A stretch of 64,000 nucleotides of DNA from Candidatus Liminaster caballi. Lineage in GTDB: Bacteria > Bacteroidota > Bacteroidia > Bacteroidales > UBA3663. This document shows, one piece after another, positions 9,357-19,254 of the stretch (its first letter is position 1; the number at the start of each line of letters is the position of its first letter). The position numbers and the translations under genes were made by a program. Under the pieces are notes generated by a model. It worked only from the letters and a program-made list of their open reading frames with translations, had not been told where the DNA came from and searched no databases. The DNA lies in contig JAGHUA010000003.1 of NCBI GenBank assembly GCA_018065085.1, forward strand, positions 1-64,000, given 5' to 3'.

Positions 9357-11516
9357 TCAGGTCTCAGCGTGGAATGAAACATAAAAATCCACATGCAGCG
9401 TCTCGTTCCATTCGTCGTGCGTCCACTCGTTGTAGCATGACATGATCACGTCCACCGTGAACGGCACCTGGAGCGTGTCGTGATAGCTCGAAGGCGGTCG
9501 GATGGCATAGGCATCCGCATAGTCCGGCTCATGATCCAGCTGCTCGCTCGTACTGCGCACACAGCATCTTGTGCTTATCTCCCATTCCGTGATAGCGGAA
9601 GATATTGCGGCGTACATTTCCTGTTTCCAGTCGCCGTCGAACTCCCAGACGAGAGTCATGCCGCCGCTGATCACGGCCACGCGCTGCTCCTTCTTCAGGT
9701 CGTAGGGTGGCAGGAGCCTGAGCGTGCGGAGCGTCAGTTCCACGAGCGGAGCGCCGTCGGCTGACGGCATCGTGTGCGTGAACTGGTCCCAGATGCACAG
9801 CTGCCCGGATATCCCCACTACGTCGAGGAGGTTCACGCGGGACAGCTTCGAGAGTGCCAGCCGTGCCTTCGACTCGATCTTACGGTATGAGTGTCGGAGC
9901 ACCGCGTCGTATGCTGCCCAGAACTTGGCGAACAGACCGTCCGGGAACTGGTAGAGCATAGACAGGCCATGCTCCTCTTGGCCGAACGTCACCGGCTCGC
10001 CTGCTGACGTATATGGCAGTGAAGATCCGAACGGGTAGCTGTTGTCCGGCATCATGTAGGCGAAGCAGAAGGCCAGCGGGGTCTCGTTGTCCTTGCTGTC
10101 ATCCTCAGGATCCTCCACGCTGCTCTGTGATATGTAGGTAGTGCGATGCACATACCCGGCCAGGTACTGAGGGCAGAGCACGCCGTTCTGGGCGTAGTCC
10201 ATGGGCACGTATTCGTCGGGGCTCGTGATATCCTCACTGTCGCACCCGTCCGTCTGCATGTCCCACGAGAAAGCGCCCGAGCCCACGAACTGCCACAGCT
10301 GGTTCTCGTTGTCGAACTTGTAGAAGCGGCCCGTCGTGCGCTCGTAGTCAATAGCGCCGGTACCGTAGCCCGAGCCAGAGCGCACCACCGAGTAGGGGTC
10401 GCCGAAGTCCTTGATGAACTCCTCGTAGGTATCAGACACGGGAGCCGCGTCGGTGAATGAGGTGGACGATGACAGCTTCAGCTGCTTGGGTGTCTCGTAT
10501 GAGATCAGCGGAGGAGCCACCACGTCCTCCGTGATGTCGAAGGCCGGAGCCTGCGCGATGATGTCGCGCACCAGACGGATCTCAGCCGTGCGCGTGTCAC
10601 TGTTGCAGATGTACGTCGCGCCGAAGCGGCCCCAGAGGGCAGAGAGGAAATCGTCCACCGTGCACGTCGGCATCAGGTCGGCGTATTTCAGCACGCCCTT
10701 GCAGCAGCAGTCCGCCGCGTTGTTGAGCACCACGAGGCGCTTGAGCCGTGGGTCATCCTTGAAGGGGTTGCTCTTCAGCGTGAAGCCGTACTCCTCGAAT
10801 ATCAGCTCCACCACGCGCCACACATAGAGGAACGGCGTGACACCGTAGCCCTCCGGCAGGTTGATGTCCGTGGGTTCCCCGTTCATCAGCTGGCGCTCAC
10901 GGCGTGCCTGCGAGTAGATCAGGAACTCACGCTGCCATTGATTAGATATTGGCATTTCAGAGTCGAGACCAGGACGGCCTGTCCCTGAGTTGTAGAAGAT
11001 GCGGTTCAGATACAGCGGGTAGTACGTCTTCACCTTGTTGTCCTCCTTGCACTCGTTCGCCACGACTACCTGGAAGACGGCATAGTCAGCCGTAGTACCG
11101 TTGAGCACTCTCTGAAGGTGAGAGCAAAGGGCAGCGGCAGAAGAGAATGACACCACGGGGAGGTTGCCCAGCTTCTGGAGCTTCTTCGCCTTCCATGCGC
11201 TGAAAGCCTCGCTGTTGTCGAAGCCGATGTTGATGGTGAAGCCGTCGCGGGCGCTTGCGCTCACCAGGTTGATCTTGCCGCTGCGTAGGTATGCACCGTC
11301 CGAGAGCTGGCAAGCGTCACGCCCTGCCATGGGACTGTTGCCCACGTCGAGGCGGTGGGCATAGCCCAGCATGGCCGCGTTGCGCGGAGTGTATGGCAGC
11401 GTCACCGGCACCGTCTGCGAGCCTCTGTCGTTCATGACGGGCGACTGCTCATCTATCTGCACCGTGAAGCCCTTGGGGACATCCAAATATCCCGATGTTG
11501 TCCGTATCTTGAGCAT
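9357..11516 (-). CDS. Phage distal tail / baseplate-like protein
   Basis: 719-aa ORF immediately downstream of tape measure. Confidence 0.65.
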   Translation of the reverse strand: MLKIRTTSGYLDVPKGFTVQIDEQSPVMNDRGSQTVPVTLPYTPRNAAMLGYAHRLDVGNSPMAGRDACQLSDGAYLRSGKINLVSASARDGFTINIGFDNSEAFSAWKAKKLQKLGNLPVVSFSSAAALCSHLQRVLNGTTADYAVFQVVVANECKEDNKVKTYYPLYLNRIFYNSGTGRPGLDSEMPISNQWQREFLIYSQARRERQLMNGEPTDINLPEGYGVTPFLYVWRVVELIFEEYGFTLKSNPFKDDPRLKRLVVLNNAADCCCKGVLKYADLMPTCTVDDFLSALWGRFGATYICNSDTRTAEIRLVRDIIAQAPAFDITEDVVAPPLISYETPKQLKLSSSTSFTDAAPVSDTYEEFIKDFGDPYSVVRSGSGYGTGAIDYERTTGRFYKFDNENQLWQFVGSGAFSWDMQTDGCDSEDITSPDEYVPMDYAQNGVLCPQYLAGYVHRTTYISQSSVEDPEDDSKDNETPLAFCFAYMMPDNSYPFGSSLPYTSAGEPVTFGQEEHGLSMLYQFPDGLFAKFWAAYDAVLRHSYRKIESKARLALSKLSRVNLLDVVGISGQLCIWDQFTHTMPSADGAPLVELTLRTLRLLPPYDLKKEQRVAVISGGMTLVWEFDGDWKQEMYAAISSAITEWEISTRCCVRSTSEQLDHEPDYADAYAIRPPSSYHDTLQVPFTVDVIMSCYNEWTHDEWNETLHVDFYVSFHAET

Positions 11517-11527
11517 ATTATTGGGTA

Positions 11528-14500
11528 TTAGCCGCGCGAGAAGTAGTCGCGGGCGTTGGTTATTGTCTGTTCAGCGCGTTCCAGATCCTGGTACACGATG
11601 TAGGCGCGGATGTTCCTGAGGCCGTCCACCGTCTGCTTGAGGTCCTTCACCGTAGCGGACAGCGAGGCGAAGCCATCAGACTGTGCCATGGGCGAAGTCG
11701 CTCCACCTTCGGCGAAGCCTTGGGTCTGAGCTGCGCCACCATGCAGGCGCTGCTGTCTGATAGCCTCTATCATTCCCACGGCATCCACCACCTCCGGCTT
11801 CTCCAGTTCCGGCTGTGCCACGACGTACTCGCCCTTATGCACTACACCGGCCACCTCGTATCGGCCACCCTCGCCAGTAGGTCCACCGTCCGAGAAGCCC
11901 ACGCTGCGCGTCGCCGTTGCCGCTGGCTTCGATGATCCACCGGCCGAGTGAGACAGTGACATGTTCTTGATCTTATCGCGTTCGGCCTTGGCCGATGCCA
12001 GCTGAGCGATGCCCGTCACGGTCAGGAGTCCTGCAGCAACCGCACCGGCTATAGGTCCGAGCTGTGAGAAGGCGGTCATGATGGCCACGGCCGTGTCGGC
12101 GATGATGGTCGAGCACTTGATGGCGAAGTTCACGTCCGCGTATTTTTTCTGGATCTCCAGCTGTGCGTTGGCTTTGTCCTCTTCGAGCTGGGCCGTGTCC
12201 TCGCCGTTGTTCTGAGCCTGTTGGATCAGCACGTCGTACTTGGCATCCGATGTTGCGATCTCTGCGTCTGCTATAGCCTGGAACATCGTCGAGGACAGTC
12301 CGCTGTAGTAGTCGTAGTATTTCTTCGCGTTCTTCATCTGGAGCTGGAGGCGAGCCTTCTGGAAGTCCTTCTCGCTCATCAGTCCGTCGCGGTGCATCTT
12401 CTGGAGCTTGGCCAGCTCGTTGTCGTAGGCAGCGGACCATGACTGAGAATACTCCGAGGTGATGCTGTAGATGTGCTGCTGGTAGTCATAGTCCAGCTGA
12501 CTGAGCTCCGCGTCGCGGTGTCGTTGCAGTTCATCAGTGGCGATGCCTGCCTCCGTTGCCACCTGTATCATGGCATCGTAGGCAATCCGCACCTGCTCCT
12601 TCTGCAATTCCAGGTTACGCTGTAGGTCTTCGAGGCTGACGGGGTTCGACACGAGCTCCTGCACCTTCTGGCTGACGGCAGCGATGGCACGGTAGTTCTC
12701 CATCTGAGCCTCGCGCACCTGGTCGCCAGCCTCACGGATGGCATCTGCGCGTTTCTGCTCCGACATGGTGGTGTCTTCCATCACCTTCTTCAGATACTCC
12801 TGGGCGATGGCCAGGCGTGCCTCCGTGTTGGCTTTGTCCTGTCCGAGCATGTAGGCATCAGCCTGCTCCTGCGTGATGCGCTGATCCAGGACAGCCTTCT
12901 CCATCTGGTCGGCCTGCGTCTGGTAGAACGACTGCTGTATCTTGAGCCGTCGGTCGCGGTATTCCTGGTACTTCTTCAGATCATCCTCTTCGGGTTTCTC
13001 CTTGACGGACTTCTCCGGCTTGGCGGTCGGGGTTGTTCCCTTGCGCGTCCGGATCTCAGCTTCCACGCTTGCGATCTTGCTGTTCACGCGCACCAGGTTG
13101 TCGCCCATGGCCGTCTCGCGTGCCTTCTTGAGGCGTTTGAGCTCATCCTGTAGCTCCTTGAGAGTGGCCAGCTGATAGTCCAGCTCCTCGTTGCCCTGCT
13201 GTGTCTCCGTGGTCACGGTGTTGCCAGCGTCGGCAGCTGCTGCTCCCATGTTCTCGATCTCCATGGTGACAGCCGAGTATTTTCCCTCCAGTTCGGCGAT
13301 GGCCGCGTTCGTACTGTTCAGCGCCTGCTCAGCCTGTTCCCTCTGATACTGTGCCGCTGAAGCATTGGCACGCTCCACACTGCCACCCACGGCAAGGTTG
13401 CGCGTTCCCGAGGTTCCCAGCTGTCTGTTCGCCTGTGACTGCGTGTATGAGAGGGCCATCTTCGCGGTGTGTTCCTTCTGCTTGGCCGTGTCATAGTTCT
13501 GCTGCTGCTGTTCCTGCTGCACGTAGAGTTCGGCCAGCTTCTTCTTGTATGCCTCTGCACGGGCTTCGCGTTTCAGCGCGTCGATGTGGCGGTTGATGAG
13601 CTGGATCGACTTCGAGGTGAGACGGCCCTGCTCGTTCAGTTCCAGGTTCGCCTGTCCCGTTGCCTTCTTCAGCTCTTCGAGGGCAGAGACACGGCGCTCC
13701 TCTGATGTGTTCACGTTGTCGAGCTCCTTCACGAGGCGCTTGATGTTGCCCTCCTCTGCGGCAGTTGCTTCGGTCACGTCGTGCTCCACGGCGTTCAGAG
13801 CCTTCTGCGTCTCTGTCAGTTTCTTCGTCTTATCGGCCAGCGTCACGAGTCCGGCCACGAGGGCAGCCACGGCAGCAGCTGCGAGTGTCCACGGGTTCGC
13901 CAGCATCTCGATCTTCATCAGACGGAGGGCGGCGGTGGCCTTCTTGACGTTGCCGGTGAACAGAGCCTGAGCGGCAGCGCCCAGCAGCTGGGCAGTCCTC
14001 AGAGCCTTGTGGCCCACGCTGGTGAGAGACAGCTGCACGTTGTACCTCTTCTGCCAGAGCTCTGCCATCTTGGTGTACGCCACCTGAGCCTTGAGCAATA
14101 CCAGGTACGAGCCCACGCCCGTGATGAGCGCCTTGACCAGAGTCACATGGCGGTCGGCCCAGTCTATGACGCGGCCTACCCATGCCACCACCTCCGTCAG
14201 TCCCTCCACGGCTGCACGCATGGCACCACGGCTCTCATAGAAGCGGAGGATGACACCCTCCCACGTCGATGAGAGGATGGCCATGGCCCCCTGCACGTTG
14301 TCGGCCATCTCCGCTGCCATTGCCTCGAATGCTCCCTCACAGTTGGTCACAGCGTCGCGCACCTGTATGAGCGAGTCGGTGCCCTGTAGGAACGAATTGA
14401 AGGCTGCCACGGATCTCTTGTCTGTCAGTTCGAGTGTCTTGGCCAGATCCACGCCGCGCGCGTTGAGCTCACGGAGGCCCTGCACAAGTTCGTCGAGGTT

Positions 14501-15607
14501 CGTCACGGGTCTGCCCAGTTCGGTGGCCAGCTTGCCGTTCGCGTCGGCGAGGTTCAGCAGGATGTTACGGGTGGCGGTGGCTGCACTGTTGGCCTCGAAG
14601 CCAGCATTGGCCAGAGCACCGAGCATGGCCGTGGTCTCCTCGATGGTGAAGCCGAAGGCGTTGGCCACCGGTCCCACTGTTGCCATTGCGTTGTTCAGAT
14701 AGTCGAACGAGAGCGCGGACTTGGTACAGCCCACGGCCATGGTCGAGAGCACGCGGCCACAGTCCTCTGCTTCGAGGCCGAAGATGCGGAGCGTGGCACC
14801 TGCCAGCGAGGCGGCGCTGCTCAGATCCGTGCCCACGGCGGTGGCGAAGGTGAGCACAGACGGGGTCATGGCCTTGATGCTCTCCTTTCCGAAGCCCAGC
14901 TTGGCCAGCTCTGTCTGCAAGCCCGTGACCTCAGATGCCGAGTATCGGGTGGCAGCACCCAGTCTCAGGGCCTCGTTGGTGAGGTCCTTGATGTGTGCCT
15001 TGGTCGTTCCGAGCACGGCGGCGAGGTTGCTGTTGGCCTTCTCGAAGTCCGCGATCACCTGCGGCAGCTTGCCTATTGCGCCCAGCAGGGTGCCGGTGAT
15101 GGCCAGTGCCATGCCGAGGAAGAAGCCGATGACGGCATCCTTCATCTTCACGAGGCCGCCCAGTGCCTTGCCGAGCACGCCCGTCTGCTGAGCCGTGGCG
15201 CGGTATGCCTCCGAGGTCTTCCGAAGCTCAGCCTCCAGTGCGCGGTATTTGTCCGGCTCCAGTGATCGGCTGGTATTCTTCAGCGCCTTGGTCAGCGTCT
15301 TCATGCGCTGCTCCAGTTGGGCAGCGGTCATGTCGCTGGTCTTCATGCGCTGTTGCAGGGCCTCCATCTTCTGACGATTGAGGTCCGTCTGCTTGCGGTT
15401 CTCCTTGAGGGCAGCGTCCAGGCGGCGGTACTCCTCCGTCTCCTTGCGTCCCTGAGCCACGAGGGTGGCCATGCTCTTGCGGAGCTGGTCCTGTTCCTTC
15501 TTGAGGTTCGCCGATGAGTCCTGAAGGTTGCGCATTTCCTTCTGCGCCTGCGTGCCGTTGATCTTGAGGCTCCACGCTATGACATCCGGCTGTAATTTCT
15601 TGGCCAT
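11528..15607 (-). CDS. Phage tail tape measure protein
   Basis: 1359 aa, long coiled-coil N-terminus, hydrophobic segment (GFFLGMALAITGTLLGAIG), TP901-type tape-measure character (GFGKESIKAMTPSVLTFATAVGTDLSSAASLAGATLRIFG). Confidence 0.9.
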   Translation of the reverse strand: MAKKLQPDVIAWSLKINGTQAQKEMRNLQDSSANLKKEQDQLRKSMATLVAQGRKETEEYRRLDAALKENRKQTDLNRQKMEALQQRMKTSDMTAAQLEQRMKTLTKALKNTSRSLEPDKYRALEAELRKTSEAYRATAQQTGVLGKALGGLVKMKDAVIGFFLGMALAITGTLLGAIGKLPQVIADFEKANSNLAAVLGTTKAHIKDLTNEALRLGAATRYSASEVTGLQTELAKLGFGKESIKAMTPSVLTFATAVGTDLSSAASLAGATLRIFGLEAEDCGRVLSTMAVGCTKSALSFDYLNNAMATVGPVANAFGFTIEETTAMLGALANAGFEANSAATATRNILLNLADANGKLATELGRPVTNLDELVQGLRELNARGVDLAKTLELTDKRSVAAFNSFLQGTDSLIQVRDAVTNCEGAFEAMAAEMADNVQGAMAILSSTWEGVILRFYESRGAMRAAVEGLTEVVAWVGRVIDWADRHVTLVKALITGVGSYLVLLKAQVAYTKMAELWQKRYNVQLSLTSVGHKALRTAQLLGAAAQALFTGNVKKATAALRLMKIEMLANPWTLAAAAVAALVAGLVTLADKTKKLTETQKALNAVEHDVTEATAAEEGNIKRLVKELDNVNTSEERRVSALEELKKATGQANLELNEQGRLTSKSIQLINRHIDALKREARAEAYKKKLAELYVQQEQQQQNYDTAKQKEHTAKMALSYTQSQANRQLGTSGTRNLAVGGSVERANASAAQYQREQAEQALNSTNAAIAELEGKYSAVTMEIENMGAAAADAGNTVTTETQQGNEELDYQLATLKELQDELKRLKKARETAMGDNLVRVNSKIASVEAEIRTRKGTTPTAKPEKSVKEKPEEDDLKKYQEYRDRRLKIQQSFYQTQADQMEKAVLDQRITQEQADAYMLGQDKANTEARLAIAQEYLKKVMEDTTMSEQKRADAIREAGDQVREAQMENYRAIAAVSQKVQELVSNPVSLEDLQRNLELQKEQVRIAYDAMIQVATEAGIATDELQRHRDAELSQLDYDYQQHIYSITSEYSQSWSAAYDNELAKLQKMHRDGLMSEKDFQKARLQLQMKNAKKYYDYYSGLSSTMFQAIADAEIATSDAKYDVLIQQAQNNGEDTAQLEEDKANAQLEIQKKYADVNFAIKCSTIIADTAVAIMTAFSQLGPIAGAVAAGLLTVTGIAQLASAKAERDKIKNMSLSHSAGGSSKPAATATRSVGFSDGGPTGEGGRYEVAGVVHKGEYVVAQPELEKPEVVDAVGMIEAIRQQRLHGGAAQTQGFAEGGATSPMAQSDGFASLSATVKDLKQTVDGLRNIRAYIVYQDLERAEQTITNARDYFSRG

Positions 15608-15609
15608 GT

Positions 15610-16080
15610 TCAGATAGTTGTTGATATGTTGATGTATGACTGGTCAGCCACACGGGCGGCCATCTTCGGATCGAAGGCACGGCCCAGGCTGAGACGCATC
15701 TGGAAGGTGATCCACGAGCGGTACTTGTTCGAGAGGTCGCTGAATACCTCGTGATAGAGGATGCCCCAGATCGGCTGGTTGTAGATCTTCCAGTCTCCGT
15801 TGCGCTTCATATCACAGAAGCGCATCACGAGCGGCACCTGTGCCCAGAGCTCAGCGCCACCCGTCGCGGTGGTCGAGATCTGCGTCACCCTCTTCCTCAG
15901 TTCCGTCTCTATGCGCGACGCTTCGCCGCGTGCCCGTGCCTGGCTCCTCTGGCGCTGCGATGCTGACATCCTCCGCTGGGCAGCTATCTCCAGCTGTTTG
16001 TCGAAGATCTTCTTGATGCCGTACTCCAGCACGGAGTCCATGAAGCGCTGCACGTTGGTCTTGCTGCTGAAGTCTTCCAT
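15610..16080 (-). CDS. Phage tail-assembly/completion protein
   Basis: 156-aa ORF directly upstream of tape measure in the operon. Confidence 0.5.
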   Translation of the reverse strand: MEDFSSKTNVQRFMDSVLEYGIKKIFDKQLEIAAQRRMSASQRQRSQARARGEASRIETELRKRVTQISTTATGGAELWAQVPLVMRFCDMKRNGDWKIYNQPIWGILYHEVFSDLSNKYRSWITFQMRLSLGRAFDPKMAARVADQSYINISTTI

Positions 16081-16099
16081 GTGTTACAGTGTTATGGTG

Positions 16100-16585
16100 T
16101 TACAGTCCCACGGTGTCGAAGCTCATGCCCAGGCTCCAGCCTGCGAGCGAGGAATAGACGCTCGTCTCCGGCATCGTCGTGAAGCTGGCGATGTCGAGGC
16201 GGTCCAGCATGTGGCAGCCTTCGGCCTTATCGTCTATCATCTGGCGCTTGATGGCCTCGATGATGGGCTGCGTCTCGATGCAGGTCTGCACGGCATCCTT
16301 CTTGCGCTGGGGGTCGCATTTGTCCAGGAGCACGAGCACGAGGAAGTTGCGCTCGGTCACTGCGTCCACGTTCTCGCTGTTGCTCTGAGCCGATGGCAGC
16401 AGCAGGCCCAGCACGGGCAGCTGCTCACGTTTCAGGCCCTGGTATTTCTTGCCAGCTTCGGCATCCACCGTATCGACGGTGAAGCCATGCAGCCCCTCGA
16501 TACGTCCGGCCACGCGGTTGCCTTCCGTGTCATCGTGATCTGCCAAATTGGTGAAATACTCGATTAAATCCCGTAAATTTACCAT
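16100..16585 (-). CDS. Phage structural/tail protein of unknown function
   Basis: 161-aa ORF in operon. Confidence 0.5.
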   Translation of the reverse strand: MVNLRDLIEYFTNLADHDDTEGNRVAGRIEGLHGFTVDTVDAEAGKKYQGLKREQLPVLGLLLPSAQSNSENVDAVTERNFLVLVLLDKCDPQRKKDAVQTCIETQPIIEAIKRQMIDDKAEGCHMLDRLDIASFTTMPETSVYSSLAGWSLGMSFDTVGL

Positions 16586-16613
16586 GATAAAATCATTTTT
16601 ACGACCCCGGCTA

Positions 16614-16644
16614 TTGGCCGTGTCAGATTATTGTCGTATCTTTG
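16614..16644 (+). promoter_or_regulatory. Bacteroidetes-type promoter on + strand (TTGG-N19-TATCTTTG)
   Basis: ctaTTGGccgtgtcagattattgtcgTATCTTTGctg matches the Bacteroidetes -33/-7 architecture (TTTG/TTG...TAnnTTTG); antisense to the flanking genes. Confidence 0.6.
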
Positions 16645-16714
16645 CTGCGGTTATATTGATGGCACATTTGCCATCTCTTCTGAGACTGCCCGCTGTGAAG
16701 CTCGCGGTCTCTTC

Positions 16715-17500
16715 TCATTTCTTGGGCTTCGTCTTCTTCTGATGTAGGTACTCGAACTTACACTTGTATAGGTATAGCATCACGTCCCAGAACGGCGAGC
16801 CGTCCACGTCTGCCTTCTTACCGAACGGGCCATCCTTGGCCACCTCCATCACCACGCCTGCCCATCCGGTGTGGTCATCGTACTGTGCGCGCCCGCCTGA
16901 AGACTTGAAGATGATCGTGAAGTCGATCTCCTTCCCTCCTATCGTCACCAGCTCCGTGGCTATCTGATGCCACACGGTCGAGAAATACGTTGCACAGTGC
17001 ACCACGAGGGGCACGGGCGGACGCACTGTCTCGGTGGGTGAGGAATAGAGCGCGCGGGTCAGCTCCTCCCATTCGCGGTTGGCCTCCTGCCCTGTCTCTG
17101 CATCGTTGGCTGCGGTGTAGTGGTCGAGGGCTTCGAGGAACTGGCCGAAGCTGATACCGTTGAACATGTCGCCCGGGCCCTTCCATCCATGGTACTCTGG
17201 CAGCAGGTTACGGCACGATGCCAGCGCCACGCGCGTGGCTCCGTTCTGGTCGGTGGTGAGGAAGTCGGCAGTCACCTGCAGCTGTCCTTCCATTTCGGAC
17301 CGCACCGGCTCGCGGTAGATGGTGTAGTCGGTCACGCCTGCCATCATGGAGAGGATGGCGCGGCGCAGATCCTCCTCGCTGATGATGCCACGGTCGTAGA
17401 GCATGGATGCGTTGAGCAGCTTGGCATACTGCACGGGCGTGAGCTCATCCACACACGAGGGCACCGTCCGCTGTCTTCCCTTGAAGCTGATCTGTACCAT
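16715..17500 (-). CDS. Phage structural protein of unknown function
   Basis: 261-aa ORF in late operon. Confidence 0.5.
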   Translation of the reverse strand: MVQISFKGRQRTVPSCVDELTPVQYAKLLNASMLYDRGIISEEDLRRAILSMMAGVTDYTIYREPVRSEMEGQLQVTADFLTTDQNGATRVALASCRNLLPEYHGWKGPGDMFNGISFGQFLEALDHYTAANDAETGQEANREWEELTRALYSSPTETVRPPVPLVVHCATYFSTVWHQIATELVTIGGKEIDFTIIFKSSGGRAQYDDHTGWAGVVMEVAKDGPFGKKADVDGSPFWDVMLYLYKCKFEYLHQKKTKPKK

Positions 17501-17504
17501 GGTG

Positions 17505-18452
17505 TCAAAACGTCATGCCCGCCTTGGTTGCCGATGGCTCGGGCACGTAGCAGTCGGCAGCGGGCTCGCCTGATGCTTCCGCGTTGAGCTGTTGGATCTC
17601 GTTCGAGAGGAGGTTCAGGAACTCCTCCGCGTCGCGTCCCAGGTTCTGCGCCACTGAGAGTCGTGCCTGGTTCTCGGCCTTGGCACGGTCGCGCACCATG
17701 CCCTGCTGCTGCACCTGCACGATGCCGTCTGGCAGCACCTCTATAGGCAGGCGCTCCACGGCGCGCTTCATGGTCAGCAGGGCCAGAGGGCGCTGCACCA
17801 TGGGCAGCAGGTAGTCGGGCAGCTCCGTCGAGCCTTCGAGGAGCATCTTCATGCGTGCCCGTCCTATCACCGGCACGATGGCCACCTCCTGCACCTCGCT
17901 CATCATTGGGATCAGGACGAGGAAGAGGCGGTGCGAGCCGATGGTGTAGAACTCATCGAACTGTTGCAGCGAGCGGATCAGCAGGCGGTCGAGCAGTGCC
18001 TTCTTCTGTGATTTCTGCCACCATTCGGGGTTGGCAGTGTTGAGCGCTGAGAGCATCGCGTCGAGGGCAGAGTATGCCATGTTGCGGATGTTCTCCTCGT
18101 CCTTGAACTCCTGCACGGCGGTCATGCCGGTCTCGTTCTCGCCCAGATGCTTGGCGCGTCCGGCTGTGCCATGCTGCGCGTCGAGCGTCGGGATCACCTT
18201 GAGCCATGCAAACATGGCCACCGTCTGCTGTGCCAGTCTTACCACCTCGTGCATCTGATCAGACTCGGCCACGCCGCTCTGATAGCACTGGTCGATGGCA
18301 GCCACCACGTCAGCGCCTGCCATTGCCTCCACCTCGCGGATGGCCAGCGGCAGGATGGGCTCCCACTTGCTCCACTCCAGATCCTGGTCTATGAGGCCCA
18401 GCACCTGCACAATCTCCTCGGCTCCCTGGCCGTCACGGTTGAATAGTTTCAT
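17505..18452 (-). CDS. Phage structural/head-tail protein of unknown function
   Basis: 315-aa ORF in late operon. Confidence 0.5.
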   Translation of the reverse strand: MKLFNRDGQGAEEIVQVLGLIDQDLEWSKWEPILPLAIREVEAMAGADVVAAIDQCYQSGVAESDQMHEVVRLAQQTVAMFAWLKVIPTLDAQHGTAGRAKHLGENETGMTAVQEFKDEENIRNMAYSALDAMLSALNTANPEWWQKSQKKALLDRLLIRSLQQFDEFYTIGSHRLFLVLIPMMSEVQEVAIVPVIGRARMKMLLEGSTELPDYLLPMVQRPLALLTMKRAVERLPIEVLPDGIVQVQQQGMVRDRAKAENQARLSVAQNLGRDAEEFLNLLSNEIQQLNAEASGEPAADCYVPEPSATKAGMTF

Positions 18453-19254
18453 CTTGTTGTCTTTTTAGTTTGTATGGCTCCCACTCGGGGAAGTCACGGT
18501 TGAAGGCATTGATGCCGTCATAATAGTCTTTATAGAAGGCGGCCAGCTCAGAGTCCACCGTCACGCAGAAGTTCTCGGTGCGCGGGTTGGTGTTCATGTT
18601 GGCGCTGCTCTCCACCACAAAGTCGAAGTTCTCGCCGAAGCCGACAATCACCTTCGAGTGATTACGGAATACAGCCACGCGCCCGCCATGGTCACGCACC
18701 ACCTGTTGCAGTTTGTCGTATATCACGGGGTAGGATGAGCGGAAGAACTCGCCCAGATACACGTCGAGGTGTCCGACGTATCCCTTCTGAAGCCATAGTT
18801 CCAGCTCAAGCACGTCTGTGTATGCCATGACCCACGTCGCTATCGTCACATGTTCGAGGCGCTGCTGCTTGACACCTGCACGGAGGAACGTCAGGCTGTC
18901 CACGTCGCCCCAGGTGATGCAGTGATATGCCGTGCCCTTCTCCCAGTGCCAGTCGAGCTCCTGTTCCAGAGCGAGCTCGGAGCCTACGCGACGGGCGAAC
19001 GCCTTGCCCTTGGTACGTGTGGCGCGCACATGCAGCTGCTGTTCCTGTCCCTTCTCGGGTCGGTCAGCCGTTCGGATCTTGTTCGGCTGTTCCGTGCGGA
19101 CGGCCTGGGCAGCTGCCTCGTCCTCGTCATCCCATTCGGGAGCCGTGTCAGACTGAGTGGCGGGTGTTGATGTAGGTGTGGCAGCACCTACATCGTGGGG
19201 AGTACCCACGGCCTCGGGTTCTGGCTTTGCCGGAGTAGAGAACAAACTACGCAT
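18433..19254 (-). CDS. Phospholipase D-like (single HKD motif) domain protein
   Basis: HSKVIVGFGENFDFVVESSANMNTNPRTENF resembles the HxK..(E/N)SxN-type PLD superfamily motif; adjacent to portal gene. Confidence 0.7.
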   Translation of the reverse strand: MRSLFSTPAKPEPEAVGTPHDVGAATPTSTPATQSDTAPEWDDEDEAAAQAVRTEQPNKIRTADRPEKGQEQQLHVRATRTKGKAFARRVGSELALEQELDWHWEKGTAYHCITWGDVDSLTFLRAGVKQQRLEHVTIATWVMAYTDVLELELWLQKGYVGHLDVYLGEFFRSSYPVIYDKLQQVVRDHGGRVAVFRNHSKVIVGFGENFDFVVESSANMNTNPRTENFCVTVDSELAAFYKDYYDGINAFNRDFPEWEPYKLKRQQDETIQP

